From: CAWBBA01 sp963729795
GTDB lineage: Bacteria > Desulfobacterota > Desulfomonilia > Desulfomonilales > Desulfomonilaceae
Direction of reading: 5' to 3'
DNA length: 64,000 nt
Assembly: GCA_963729795.1 (NCBI GenBank)
Contig: CAVSPC010000038.1
Coordinates: 1 to 64,000, forward strand
In this document: one piece after another, positions 54,189 to 63,460 of the stretch
Layout of the letters: the number at the start of each line of letters is the position of its first letter
How positions within the stretch are numbered: position 1 is the stretch's first letter
The notes under the pieces: generated by a model
Databases searched by the model: none
The model's input: only the letters and a program-made list of their open reading frames with translations
Told to the model about the DNA's origin: nothing
Program-made: the position numbers and the translations under genes

Positions 54189-54474
54189 TTGACGGATTCT
54201 TTACTCTACTCGCGTCGGGCGCGAACAGGTCCCGATAGTAATACCCTGCGACAAATCCTCCCACAGCCCCCGCGATGAGAAAGAGAAAAAGCTGAACGTC
54301 TCCCTCGCCAAAATTCAAGAAGGGCTCACGAGCGGGCCGACCTGCGTCCTTGGCAAACTTTTCCACCACCGCTTCATCAACGCCAGGCCATTTGCCGTCC
54401 GAGTCGGCCAGACCGATTGCCGTCGGCAGGACGAGAACAAATAGAAGAGCCACGATGACAAGTGCTTTTTTCAT
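54181..54474 (-). CDS. CbiN-like auxiliary subunit of the cobalt transporter, 97 aa
   Basis: Two hydrophobic segments: residues 4-22 (ALVIVALLFVLVLPTAIG) and about 62-80 (LFLFLIAGAVGGFVAGYYY), with an extracytoplasmic loop between them. That is the CbiN topology. Sequence is divergent from enteric CbiN (loop DGKWPGVDEAVVEKFAKDAG). Position between cbiM and cbiQ supports the role. Confidence 0.75.
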   Translation of the reverse strand: MKKALVIVALLFVLVLPTAIGLADSDGKWPGVDEAVVEKFAKDAGRPAREPFLNFGEGDVQLFLFLIAGAVGGFVAGYYYRDLFAPDASRVKNPSNV

Positions 54475-55218
54475 AGTGCACCTCCCCTGGCAAGCGTTCG
54501 GAGAAATTCGGGGCGTCGGTTGTGGATCAGGCGATACGCACCGGCCGTGATGAATCCTTCGAGTATCCCCAGGGGAAGCTGCGTAGGGACAAAGGCCAAG
54601 AGTATGGTCAGAAACATTTTAGCCATTGATCCGTCACCGTGCAGAGCCGTAGCCAGGACAAAGGACGTTCCGGTGTACACGACCCAATCCGACAGCAAGC
54701 CGGCCAAAAATGCAGCCGCAACCCACGGTGCTCCCAGTCGCTTGGCCAAAACAAAAATGCCGTACCCTGTGAAGGCTCCCATCACACCCATAGACATTAC
54801 ATTAGCGCCCAAGAGTGGTCAGCCCTCCGTGACCCAGGAACAACGCCTGAAGCAGGAGAGCGATGCTCGCCACGACCACGGTAAGCCAGGGTCCGATGAG
54901 AATAGCGGCCATGCCGGTGCCGCAGGGATGGGAGCACGTTCCTGCCGTAGGAACGGGGATAGGCATGCACGAAATCACGAAAACCGCTGCGCCCACCAGC
55001 CCTACCATAGCCTTCAAATGCGGCTCTTCCTTGCTCCGAATACGTAGAGTGCGAAGTCCCCAGATCACAAAGGGTACGGCCAATACAAACCAGAGAAAAG
55101 CCCACTGGATCGGCAAGATGCCTTCTGAGATATGCATTGCATAAGCCGGTTCCGGGGCTGCTTCAATTACGGTAAATACCAGCGCCACGACAGCTATTGC
55201 CCGCACGCGGTTTGTCAT
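54471..55218 (-). CDS. cbiM: cobalt ECF transporter S component CbiM (one frameshift)
   Basis: N terminus after a signal segment is MHISEGILPIQWAFLWF, the conserved cobalt-binding start (Met-His), with cleavage after AYA. Then GTCSHPCGTGMAAILIGPW. The frame breaks at GLTTLG near 54808, where GGGCG should be GGCG. The second frame continues ANVMSMGVMGAFTGYGIF, FLAGLLSDWVVYTGTS and PLGILEGFITAG to 54471. About 248 aa after repair. Confidence 0.92.
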
Positions 55219-55229
55219 AACAATCCTCC

Positions 55230-55745
55230 TTAATGGTGGCCGCGATCTTTCCTCAGAAATTTTGCCGCCTCTTCGGGTTTCATTTGCACAAACTCATATT
55301 GGCCCGGAGGCACGGGATATTTTTGTCTGGGGGGGAGCATGAGATCTCTTACGTCACAATGGTCCTTGGAATCCATGATCCTCCGTTCCACCAGGTCCAC
55401 AAGTGTTTGATCAAATCCGAGGTTCTTGCCCAAAACAACTTTCACGTCCGGGTAGTCGTGAGCTAATTCCTGCAGTATCTCCGGAATGTCCAGAACCAGG
55501 TGCAGCCCGTCGTGCAAGAAGTATGGGATGACCATCACGTGAGTTGCGCCGTGCTCCATGCACTTCATGAAAATTTCCGGTAAGTGTGGCCCCAGGCGCG
55601 ACATGTAGCAAACTTCTACGATGTCATAGCCGTACCTTTCTTTGAGTCCCGAGGCCACTTTTTCCATGTGCCTACCCGCGTCGGGCACTCGGCTGCCATG
55701 GCCCAAAAGTATAATGGCGCTCTTGCCGTTGCAGTCGTTCGACAT
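55230..55745 (-). CDS. cbiX: sirohydrochlorin cobaltochelatase CbiX
   Basis: Inserts Co2+ into sirohydrochlorin. LLGHGSRVPDAGRHMEKVA carries the metal-binding His, then EVCYMSRLGPHLPE, VIPYFLHDGLHLVLDIPE (second His and HDG motif) and VVLGKNLGFDQTLV. 171 aa: a single-domain form somewhat longer than the small archaeal CbiXS, with a C-terminal tail (RQKYPVPPGQYEF). The stop of cbiC is 20 bases upstream. Confidence 0.92.
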   Translation of the reverse strand: MSNDCNGKSAIILLGHGSRVPDAGRHMEKVASGLKERYGYDIVEVCYMSRLGPHLPEIFMKCMEHGATHVMVIPYFLHDGLHLVLDIPEILQELAHDYPDVKVVLGKNLGFDQTLVDLVERRIMDSKDHCDVRDLMLPPRQKYPVPPGQYEFVQMKPEEAAKFLRKDRGHH

Positions 55746-55765
55746 TCTATACCTCTCTTATCCGG

Positions 55766-56452
55766 TTACGCCCGCTCGCCGGCGAGGGAGCAGAGCGCAT
55801 GCACCGTGCTGACGGCCAGAGGACTGCCCCCTCTGCGACCGCTGATTGTAATGTGCGGCACTCCCAGAGACATCAGCTCCTGCTTACTTTCGACCACGTG
55901 GACAAATCCCACAGGCATGGCTATGACTATGGCCGGTCTGACGCCCTCTTCTATTATGAGGCGATTCAGTTCCATCAGAGCCACGGGAGCGTTGCCAAAG
56001 ACGGCGATTCCACGGTCCAAGCTGGATGCAGCTTTACGCACGGCAAAAAGAGAACGGGGAAGACCGCTTTCAGCAGCCCTTTTCGCGACATCTTCATCGG
56101 CCACATGACAAACGAGGTCGTCGGGCCCGTAGCTGGGACAAACTCGTTTGAGCCTTGCCAGAGAGAGCCCGGAACGAATCATGTTGGAATCAACAAAGAT
56201 CCGACGCCCGGAGCGCAATGCACTGACGCCTGATTCGATGGCATCTGCCGAGAACTTCACATCATCCACCAACCCAAAATCAGCAGTGGTGTGCAATATG
56301 CGCCTAACGACCTCCCACTGGTCGGGAGAGAAAGAACGGGTCCTAATCTCCTGTTCGATGATTTCAAAGGAGCGAGCTTCGATGGCTTCCGGGCTCATGG
56401 GATTTTCATGAAGACCGTACACAAGAGGTTTATGCGAAGGTGCATGTTTCAT
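55766..56452 (-). CDS. cbiC: precorrin-8X / cobalt-precorrin-8 methylmutase
   Basis: Moves the C11 methyl to C12. Motifs: NPMSPEAIEARSFEIIE, RILHTTADFGLVDDV (catalytic His), ADAIESGVSALRSGRRIFVDSNMIRSGLS, AVFGNAPVALMELNRLI and GFVHVVESKQEL, IRGRRGG-like SGRRGGSP. ATG at 56452 or 56470; the ORF stays open upstream through a palindromic element (56484-56544), which is not expected to be translated. About 228 aa, usual for CbiC. Confidence 0.95.
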   Translation of the reverse strand: MKHAPSHKPLVYGLHENPMSPEAIEARSFEIIEQEIRTRSFSPDQWEVVRRILHTTADFGLVDDVKFSADAIESGVSALRSGRRIFVDSNMIRSGLSLARLKRVCPSYGPDDLVCHVADEDVAKRAAESGLPRSLFAVRKAASSLDRGIAVFGNAPVALMELNRLIIEEGVRPAIVIAMPVGFVHVVESKQELMSLGVPHITISGRRGGSPLAVSTVHALCSLAGERA

Positions 56453-56483
56453 AGGTTTCAAGTGCTCCATTTTATAATTGTTA

Positions 56484-56544
56484 TGGTGGGACAGGCATCT
56501 TGCCTGTCGATCCGGAAATGACAGGCAAGATGCCTGTCCCACCA
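56484..56544. repeat. large palindromic element between cbiA and cbiC
   Basis: Perfect 25-bp arms: 56484-56508 (begins TGGTGGGACAGGCATC) and 56520-56544, loop of 11 bases. Each arm contains its own inner palindrome, GACAGGCA-TCT-TGCCTGTC. Element of the GGGACAGGCATCTTGCC type seen dispersed in several genomes. Located in the 100-base gap between cbiA and cbiC inside the operon. Confidence 0.85.
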
Positions 56545-56552
56545 ATACGACT

Positions 56553-57986
56553 TCAAGGCCTCTCACATCGGCCTTCAGCTAAATCTCGGCTTCGTTCACT
56601 ATTCACTGTGCAAACCGACACAAAATGCTCCAACGCTTTCGGTTGCGATGCGAAATGGACGTGAACGTAGCTTGCCACTGTGCCGCCATTCTGAAATCCT
56701 TCCGGTACAGCCGGACCCGAGCGTCGCCGCATCACAAGATAGGGGCGACTCCACGGCTCCTGCACGGCAGTATCGTCAATCAGCTCAGAGTAATGGAACT
56801 CGTGCCCCCTGAGTCTGTCGCCCTCTTTCCCAAAAAGCGAGTCCTGCGTCAGAGTTACTTCCACATAGGAGAGCGCTTTGAGTCGAGCCGACATCCTGGT
56901 CCATTGCGGGAGCATGCCAACGAGCCTATGGCGTCGGCCACCGTTGCACTCAATGCCCTGTGCCAGATACATCAATCCTCCGCACTCGGCATAGACAGGT
57001 CTACCCGTCTGCGCGAATTGCCTGACCGATTCGAGCATGTGCGTGTTTCCGGCAAGGGCTTCAGCATGTTCTTCAGGGTATCCCCCTCCGATATAAAGGC
57101 CATCCAGTTCTTCAGGCAGAATATAGTCCCGAAGGGGAGAAAACCGGACTAATTTGAACCCGTTCTCTTCAAGGGCCTCAAGGTTGTCCTGATAATAAAA
57201 GTGAAAAGCCGCGTCATACGCGAGTCCTAGCCGCAGCCGCTTGCGAGTCTCGGGCTCTTTTCGGGGAGTGGAAGTTTCCGGAATGGCAGAGGCTGATCGG
57301 GCGATTCGTAGGATTTCATCCACGCGACCGTGGCGCTCCAGTGCTTTTCCAAGCGCTTCCGTGACTTCTTCCGACAGGTTACGAGAATTGGCAGTTACCA
57401 GCCCGAGGTGGCGGCTTGAAAGATCGGGAAAGGCGCCACGAGGGATGCTGGCCACAGCTTGGGGGAGTCCGAAAGCGTTGAGAGATTTCGCCAACCATTC
57501 GCCATGACGCTCCGATCCGCAATGGTTGACGACAATGCCGGCAATTCTCAGGCCGGGGTCAAATTCTGTGTACCCTTTCACCAGGGCTGCCAGGCTCCGC
57601 GCTACTCCATGAGCGTTCACTACCAACAAAACAGGCGCGTCAAGCCAGGTGGCAATTTCTGCGGTACTGCCCGTGGAATCAACCGGGTCACTACCGTCGA
57701 AGAGCCCCATGACCCCTTCAATCACTGCAACATCGGCATTTGATGCTTTATCGAGAAAAAGATTCCGCACATGAGACTCACCGGTCATCCAGCCGTCCAG
57801 GTTGTAGCACGGTCTCCCCGAAGCTAGGCTCAGGTACGTAGGGTCAAGATAATCAGGACCTACCTTAAAAGTCTGCACCGTCAAACCGCGCCTTCTGAGC
57901 GCACTGACCAGCGCTAGCGTAACGGAAGTCTTGCCTACCCCACTATTGGTACCGGCTACAACGATTCTGGGGCATGGAACGTTCAC
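56553..57986 (-). CDS. cbiA: cobyrinic acid a,c-diamide synthase
   Basis: ATP- and glutamine-dependent amidation of the a and c side chains. VAGTNSGVGKTSVTLALVSAL (P-loop), FKVGPDYLDPTYLSLASGRPCYNLD, VIEGVMGLFDGS, and a class I glutamine amidotransferase domain: DGLYIGGGYPEEHAEAL, PVYAECGGLMYLAQGI with the nucleophile Cys, and GHEFHYSEL. 477 aa. A GTG at 57986 with GGAG 8 bases upstream is preferred to the TTG at 58001. Confidence 0.96.
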   Translation of the reverse strand: MNVPCPRIVVAGTNSGVGKTSVTLALVSALRRRGLTVQTFKVGPDYLDPTYLSLASGRPCYNLDGWMTGESHVRNLFLDKASNADVAVIEGVMGLFDGSDPVDSTGSTAEIATWLDAPVLLVVNAHGVARSLAALVKGYTEFDPGLRIAGIVVNHCGSERHGEWLAKSLNAFGLPQAVASIPRGAFPDLSSRHLGLVTANSRNLSEEVTEALGKALERHGRVDEILRIARSASAIPETSTPRKEPETRKRLRLGLAYDAAFHFYYQDNLEALEENGFKLVRFSPLRDYILPEELDGLYIGGGYPEEHAEALAGNTHMLESVRQFAQTGRPVYAECGGLMYLAQGIECNGGRRHRLVGMLPQWTRMSARLKALSYVEVTLTQDSLFGKEGDRLRGHEFHYSELIDDTAVQEPWSRPYLVMRRRSGPAVPEGFQNGGTVASYVHVHFASQPKALEHFVSVCTVNSERSRDLAEGRCERP

Positions 57987-58035
57987 ATGCTTCTCCAACA
58001 ATGTTTCTCGAAGTTTGCTTCCAACCGGTTCAATC

Positions 58036-58983
58036 CTAGCCGACGATCAAAAGCCTGCCAGTCAGCAAAAGCGCCAAAGCCAGCCCTGACGTCATTAACA
58101 GCAAAGCGTTTGCGCGTACTACGTGCTCGGGTCCAACAGGAGCCAACGGATCTCCCAGTGGCGGCTTATTTGAAGGAATTCCGGAATAGTAGCTCAAGCC
58201 CCCGAGCTGAATTCCGAGGGCTCCGGCCACTGCGGCTTCCGCCTGTCCCGCGTTGGGGCTCGGGTGTTTTAAACGATCACGCAAAAACACTTTTAGTGAA
58301 TGGGCCGGGCTTTGCAGCAAAAGCATGGCTGCCGGCGGTACCAATAGAGCAGCCAGCCGTGAAGGAATGAAGTTTGCGATGTCGTCAAGCTTCGCCGAGG
58401 CCCAGCCGAATTCCAGATATTCCCGGTTCTTGTACCCAAAACTCGAATCGAGCGTGTTGACCGCCTTATAAGCCATGATGCCTAAAGCACCTCCGATCGC
58501 TGCATAGAAAAGCGGAGCGACAACCCCGTCAACCATGTTTTCTGCCACGCTCTCAACTGTGGCCCGAGCCACATCCGACTCATCTAACCGGTCCGTGTCG
58601 CGGCCGCAAATCATTGCAACCCGTTCCCTCGCATCAGTAAGCGAGCCTGAATTCAAGGCATCAACAACATCCGAGCTGTGTCTGACCATGTCTTTTGCAG
58701 CGATGCCAGTCCAAAGCAGCAGAATTGATACCAAATCGCCTGCATAAGGGTGCACGGACCGTGCCCCGGAGATAAGGCCATACGTGGCGAGAATGGTTGT
58801 GCCGACGACCACGAAAACCGTGGCAACCCCCGCTATGCGGAGGTTTTTAATCATTTTCCGGAAGGCCATTTCCGCAAACGTGGCTAACCGGCCAATCAGC
58901 TTCACAGGGTGCGGCAGCCATCTCGGATCTCCGACGATGAGATCCAACGCGACAGCCAGAAGAATCTGATATTCAAGCCTCAT
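58036..58983 (-). CDS. cbiB: adenosylcobinamide-phosphate synthase CbiB
   Basis: Membrane enzyme that attaches aminopropanol phosphate to adenosylcobyric acid. DLIVGDPRWLPHPVKLIGRL is the signature, then VAESVAENMVDGVVAPLFYAAIGGALGIMAYKAVNTLDSSFGYKNREYLEFGWASAKLDDIANFIPSRL in pieces, and PSPNAGQAEAAVAGALGIQLGG. Four or five helices. 315 aa. ATG overlaps the upstream fusion gene stop by 4 bases (ATGA). Confidence 0.95.
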   Translation of the reverse strand: MRLEYQILLAVALDLIVGDPRWLPHPVKLIGRLATFAEMAFRKMIKNLRIAGVATVFVVVGTTILATYGLISGARSVHPYAGDLVSILLLWTGIAAKDMVRHSSDVVDALNSGSLTDARERVAMICGRDTDRLDESDVARATVESVAENMVDGVVAPLFYAAIGGALGIMAYKAVNTLDSSFGYKNREYLEFGWASAKLDDIANFIPSRLAALLVPPAAMLLLQSPAHSLKVFLRDRLKHPSPNAGQAEAAVAGALGIQLGGLSYYSGIPSNKPPLGDPLAPVGPEHVVRANALLLMTSGLALALLLTGRLLIVG

Positions 58984-61550
58984 GACAGCCCCATCAGCCG
59001 ATAGATTTCGTTAATTCGCACGCAGCGGCGAACCGACTCGGCCAGTTTGTCGAGAGCAGGCTCGATGTCGTACCGAGCACAAACTTTTCCCTTAGCGGCA
59101 AGACCGCGGCGTATGCGGAGTCGGTCGATGAACCACCGGCGGAATTCATCCGAGTCAAAAATCCCATGAAGGTACGTCCCCCAAAGCCGCCCATTGGGAG
59201 ATCGTGCGCCATCATACGTGCCGGCATCTTGCTTGAGCAGAGGCGCAGTATCAGACGATCGGCTTTGACCGTGATGGATTTCATATCCTTGGACCTTAAA
59301 GCCTGATTCCAGGTGGGTCGCGGTGGCACGAGTCAGAGTCTTCTCCAAGGCCAGGACCGTGGTTACATTCAGAAAACCCAGGCCAGGGAGGGTCTTGCGA
59401 TCCGATTCCAGCCCGTGAGGATCGGCAATGTCCGTGCCGATCATTTGAAACCCGCCGCAAATGCCCACCAATTCCGTGCCGCAGTTTACGGTTAATTCCT
59501 TTATCTGGTCGACCAGTCCATTTTGTTTCAAGTATTCCAGGTCACCTATGACATTCTTGCTGCCAGGTAGAATGACAGCGTCCGGTCGATTCAGGTCAGA
59601 GACGGTCCTCACTACCTTCAGTCTTACGTCGGGTTCAACACGAAACGCGTCGAAGTCTGTGAAATTCGAGATGTGCGGCAAATCAACTATAGCTATTTCT
59701 ACACAATCTGCGTCCGGGCAAGAATCATCGAACCCTCCGCATTTGAAGCTCACAGAATCCTCTTCCGGCAGCCCCAAATCCTGAAAGTACGGTACTACGC
59801 CCAATACAGACCGACCGGTATGACGCCGAGTATATTCGATAGCATCTCGGAGGAGCTCTTTCTTGCCGCGGAAACGATTCACCACAAAACCGGCTATCAG
59901 TGCTCTTTCCCACTCGGCGAGAACTTCCATGGTTCCGATGAACGATGCAAAAACACCTCCCCGGTCAATGTCGCCCACAAGTAGGACCGGGGCTTTCGCG
60001 TACCTCGCCATTTCCATGTTTACGATGTCATGGCTCTTAAGGTTTACCTCCGCGGGACTTCCGGCCCCTTCAAGAACGATCACGTCGTTCTCCGCGGCCA
60101 GCGAATCGTAAGCCTGTTTGGCAGCCTCGAATGCCTGCGGCTTGAATCGGACGTATTCCATAACATCCATGTTTCCTACCGGCTTGCCCAGGACGATTAC
60201 CTGACTGCCTGTATCGCTGTTCGGCTTCAGCAGGACGGGATTCATTCGCACGTCAGGATCCAGCTTGCAAGCCTGAGCCTGCACGACCTGAGCGCGCCCC
60301 ATTTCTCCCCCTGTCCGAGTTACGCAAGAGTTCAGAGACATGTTCTGGGATTTGAATGGGGCAACTGTGTATCCGTCCTGGAGTAGGATTCGCCCGAAAG
60401 CCGCGGTCAGCACACTTTTCCCGGCATTCGAGCTGGTCCCCTGCAGCATGAGTGCGGGCGTCTTGCGCTTTGCCATATTTTTCCGTGGAGATCCGAACGC
60501 TTTCTTCAGAGAATCGCACAAGTGCAAATTATCCACAGATGTCCGGACTGCGACTCTGAAGAAGCGTTTGTCCAGACCCTGGAAATTCTCGCAAACCCGG
60601 ATGGCTATGCCATCTTGGAGAAGGCGCTTAGCCAGAAGCTTCGAATCCCATCCTTTGCGATCGATCCTCACCAACAGGAAGTTGGCGGTCCCTGGATAGA
60701 CCGTCAGCCCAGAAACGGATTTCAGTTCGGCCTCAAGGCTCTCCCTCTGCTCCCGCACGAATCTGCGGCTGCGTTCAACATAATCGGTGTCAAGAAGCGC
60801 AGCCTCTCCCACGGCTTGGGCGACGGTGTTGACGGACCAAGGAAGCAGCAATTTCAGGCCGCGTTGCACGATAGCGGGATCGGCCACCGCGCAGCCAAGG
60901 CGCAAACCCGGAATCGCGTAGATCTTGGTTAAGGAAAGGAGAACTATCACATTTTCGGGGCGGTCTACAGACAGGCTGTCCATGCCTTCCACAAAGTCGC
61001 CGAAAGCCTCGTCCACCACGAAGAGCGTGGAAGAATTGTCCAAAGCGACTCTTCTTAGGGCTTTCGCGTCGTACAGCATTCCGGTGGGGTTATTTGGCGT
61101 GCACAAGAAGACCAGGTCATTGCCTTGAAGGTTGGCTTCAAGCTGATGAAAATCAAATCTAAATTGTTCGCCTTCGTCCAGGCGAATCGTATGGATTTGC
61201 ATGCCGGCATGGACGGCGCTTGAAAGATAATCTGAATAACACGGAATCGGAATTATCGCGCGGCCCAAACTCAGTGCTCTGGGAATGAGATGAAGGATTT
61301 CCGTGGAACCGTTTCCCACGATCACGTTGCCTGGTTCCACATGGTAACGGCCTGAAACAGCAGCCACCAGTTTCGTACAAGCAGGATCAGGGTAATGAAC
61401 TACGGAACTCAGCGCTGCGCTCACGACGGAGCGCAACCATTCCGGCGGCCCCAGCGGATTAATATTGGCGGAAAAATCAAGAATACTCTCCGCCGGAAGG
61501 CCCGAAACGCTTGCCAGATAAGTCAGATTGCCGCCGTGTCCATTTTCCAT
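58980..61550 (-). CDS. cobD-cbiP: fused threonine-phosphate decarboxylase (CobD) and cobyric acid synthase (CbiP), 856 aa
   Basis: Residues 1-358 are a PLP fold-type I enzyme: ILDFSANINPLGPPEWL, VGNGSTEILHLIPRAL, TPNNPTGMLY, VVDEAFGDF, SLTKIYAIPGLRLGC with the PLP Lys. They make aminopropanol phosphate from Thr phosphate. Residues 359-856 are CbiP: MLQGTSSNAGKSVLTAAFGRIL, FKSQNMSLNSCVTRTGGEMGRAQ, VLEGAGSPAEVNL, VGDIDRGGVFA, DLPHISNFTDFDAF, LVGICGGFQMIG with the amidotransferase Cys, and YEIHHGQS. The linker is only a few residues; an internal ATG at 60476 could start CbiP separately. A lost stop by indel is an alternative. Confidence 0.9.
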   Translation of the reverse strand: MENGHGGNLTYLASVSGLPAESILDFSANINPLGPPEWLRSVVSAALSSVVHYPDPACTKLVAAVSGRYHVEPGNVIVGNGSTEILHLIPRALSLGRAIIPIPCYSDYLSSAVHAGMQIHTIRLDEGEQFRFDFHQLEANLQGNDLVFLCTPNNPTGMLYDAKALRRVALDNSSTLFVVDEAFGDFVEGMDSLSVDRPENVIVLLSLTKIYAIPGLRLGCAVADPAIVQRGLKLLLPWSVNTVAQAVGEAALLDTDYVERSRRFVREQRESLEAELKSVSGLTVYPGTANFLLVRIDRKGWDSKLLAKRLLQDGIAIRVCENFQGLDKRFFRVAVRTSVDNLHLCDSLKKAFGSPRKNMAKRKTPALMLQGTSSNAGKSVLTAAFGRILLQDGYTVAPFKSQNMSLNSCVTRTGGEMGRAQVVQAQACKLDPDVRMNPVLLKPNSDTGSQVIVLGKPVGNMDVMEYVRFKPQAFEAAKQAYDSLAAENDVIVLEGAGSPAEVNLKSHDIVNMEMARYAKAPVLLVGDIDRGGVFASFIGTMEVLAEWERALIAGFVVNRFRGKKELLRDAIEYTRRHTGRSVLGVVPYFQDLGLPEEDSVSFKCGGFDDSCPDADCVEIAIVDLPHISNFTDFDAFRVEPDVRLKVVRTVSDLNRPDAVILPGSKNVIGDLEYLKQNGLVDQIKELTVNCGTELVGICGGFQMIGTDIADPHGLESDRKTLPGLGFLNVTTVLALEKTLTRATATHLESGFKVQGYEIHHGQSRSSDTAPLLKQDAGTYDGARSPNGRLWGTYLHGIFDSDEFRRWFIDRLRIRRGLAAKGKVCARYDIEPALDKLAESVRRCVRINEIYRLMGLS

Positions 61551-61629
61551 GAGGCTATTCCTGGATGATTACGCTGTCAGCAGTTCCAGGCCAAACGGCC
61601 GTCAACACGCTTCTTGACTGTAGTTCGAC

Positions 61630-62694
61630 TCATTTGTCCGCTTCGGAGACAGATGCCTCGGCAAATGTCGCCACCTCGGTAAGTAGCCGAGCGGCGGCTT
61701 CAACTAAGGTCATCGCCAATGCCGCGCCGGTACCCTCACCCAATCTCAGGTCAAGGTCCAGCAGAGGCTGTTTGTTCATGTAATCCAAGGCGACTCGGTG
61801 CCCTTGTTCCACGCTCCGATGAGCTGCAATCATGTAATCTGCAGCTTCGGGAGCCAGGCCGAAGGCTATCAAGGCCCCAGCCGAAGAGATAAAACCGTCT
61901 ATCAAAACCGGCTTTTGGATGGACGCGGCCCCCAGAATCAAACCAGCAATCCCGCCGATCTCGAATCCGCCAACCTTAGTCAAGAGATCCAAAGCATTTT
62001 TAGGATCGGGACTGTTGACCTTCAGGATCTTCTCTATCACTGAAATCTTATGCCTGAATTGGTCGTCGTCGATCCCGGTTCCGCGACCCGTGACATTGGC
62101 CGGAGAAGCGCCGGTAACGGCTGCAACAATGGCACTGCTAGGCGTTGTATTGCCAATTCCCATGTCGCCGGTGCCGAAAATGTCAAAAGAGGATCCTAGT
62201 TCCAGAGCCAGTTCAATACCCGCCTCAACGGAACGTATCGCATCTTCGGTGCTCATTGCCGGCCCCACACCTATGTTGAGGGTACCGGCTCCAATGCGCT
62301 TGGAAAAGAAGGTGCCGTCCAGGGGCGCCTCTGCGATTTCTCCTGCCACGCCCATGTCCACAACCACCACTTTGGCTTGGGCTACCCGTGCCATGGCGTT
62401 GATTCCGGCCCCACCTCGCAGAAAGTTGTAAACCATCTGGACTGTAACTTCCTGAGGGTACTTGCTCACGCCTTCTGCGACAACGCCGTGATCCCCGGCC
62501 ATTGTGACAATCACTCGCTTGCTCACCGATGGAGTTATCGATCGCGTTATTCCTGCCAGGTCGATTGCGAGATCCATCAGCCTTCCCAGAGCCCAATGCG
62601 GCATGGTAAGTTGGTCGAGTCGTTCCCGGGCGCTGTCTCTCACCGCTTTGTCCTGAGGCACAATATTTTTGAGCGTTTTTTCAAGAAGCCTCAT
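61630..62694 (-). CDS. cobT: nicotinate-nucleotide:dimethylbenzimidazole phosphoribosyltransferase
   Basis: Makes alpha-ribazole phosphate for the lower ligand. LGRLMDLAIDLAGI, VTMAGDHGVVAEGVSKYPQEVT, FLRGGAGINAMAR, GTGDMGIGNTTPSSAIVAA, GRGTGIDDDQF, GGFEIGGIAGLILGAA, FISSAGALIA and the C-terminal LRLGEGTGAALAM with the catalytic Glu. 354 aa. The ATG at 62694 overlaps the cobU stop by 4 bases; the longer frame to 62781 is out of use. Confidence 0.97.
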   Translation of the reverse strand: MRLLEKTLKNIVPQDKAVRDSARERLDQLTMPHWALGRLMDLAIDLAGITRSITPSVSKRVIVTMAGDHGVVAEGVSKYPQEVTVQMVYNFLRGGAGINAMARVAQAKVVVVDMGVAGEIAEAPLDGTFFSKRIGAGTLNIGVGPAMSTEDAIRSVEAGIELALELGSSFDIFGTGDMGIGNTTPSSAIVAAVTGASPANVTGRGTGIDDDQFRHKISVIEKILKVNSPDPKNALDLLTKVGGFEIGGIAGLILGAASIQKPVLIDGFISSAGALIAFGLAPEAADYMIAAHRSVEQGHRVALDYMNKQPLLDLDLRLGEGTGAALAMTLVEAAARLLTEVATFAEASVSEADK

Positions 62695-63242
62695 TCGGGT
62701 TTTCCTCTTTTCAGATTTAATGGCAGCCCGCAGGCTACCAAGGTGACTTCGTTGGCCCCAGAGGCCATGACCTGGTTGCATCTTCCTACCAGATCGCGAT
62801 AGTGCCGCGACACGTCATTTTCCGGCACAATTCCCGCTCCTACCTCGTTGGTTACAAATATTACCGTGCCCTGAATAGTTGAACAGGCCCGAAGCAATTC
62901 GTTCGCTTTGCCTTCCATATCTTCCTCGGACAGGTATCTCTCTTGTTGATGGGCTCGATACATAAGATTGCTGATCCAGAGCGTGAGGCAATCCACGAGA
63001 AAGACGTCAAATCGCTGTGCTGTTTGAATGGTCTCGGCAAGTTCGAAGGGCTCTTCTATCGTATGCCAATCGGCTTTCAATCTCTCTTGCTGATGCCTCT
63101 TGATCCGTCGGATCATCTCCTCATCAATAGGAAGAGATGTCGCCACGAAGGCTCGAGCGCCGGGCAGAATTTCAGCGCGCTTTCTGGCATATTCGCTCTT
63201 TCCGCTTCGTGTGCCGCCCGTTATGAGGATTATTCCAGCCAT
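62691..63242 (-). CDS. cobU: adenosylcobinamide kinase / adenosylcobinamide-phosphate guanylyltransferase
   Basis: Bifunctional nucleotide-loop assembly enzyme. ILITGGTRSGKSEYARKRAE is the P-loop, then FVATSLPIDEEMIRRIKRHQQER with the GMP-accepting His, WHTIEEPFEL, VLVDCLTLWISNLMY and FVTNEVGAGIVPENDVSRHYRDLVG. 183 aa. First gene after the B12 riboswitch and terminator. Confidence 0.97.
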   Translation of the reverse strand: MAGIILITGGTRSGKSEYARKRAEILPGARAFVATSLPIDEEMIRRIKRHQQERLKADWHTIEEPFELAETIQTAQRFDVFLVDCLTLWISNLMYRAHQQERYLSEEDMEGKANELLRACSTIQGTVIFVTNEVGAGIVPENDVSRHYRDLVGRCNQVMASGANEVTLVACGLPLNLKRGKPE

Positions 63243-63358
63243 GACCTCTTGCCTATAGCTTGAGCGGCTTGATACCAGGCTGCGGACAAAGAGGGAATCC
63301 TAGGAGCCTGTCACGCAACCTCACTCATCAACGCCATCGTGCCACGAATTCGGGAAAG

Positions 63359-63375
63359 CGTTGCGTCACGCAACG
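63359..63375. repeat. inverted repeat CGTTGCG-TCA-CGCAACG in the cob leader
   Basis: Perfect 7-bp arms, 3-base loop, about 120 bases upstream of the cobU start and downstream of the terminator. It could be a secondary RNA structure in the leader. Purpose unknown. Confidence 0.4.
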
Positions 63376-63460
63376 GCCTTCTAGACCGAAACAAGGGATC
63401 ACAGTCAGTGGGGCTTGGCAGAACTTAGCGGCAGGGGAGGAGAAACGATCGAAAAAGGGC

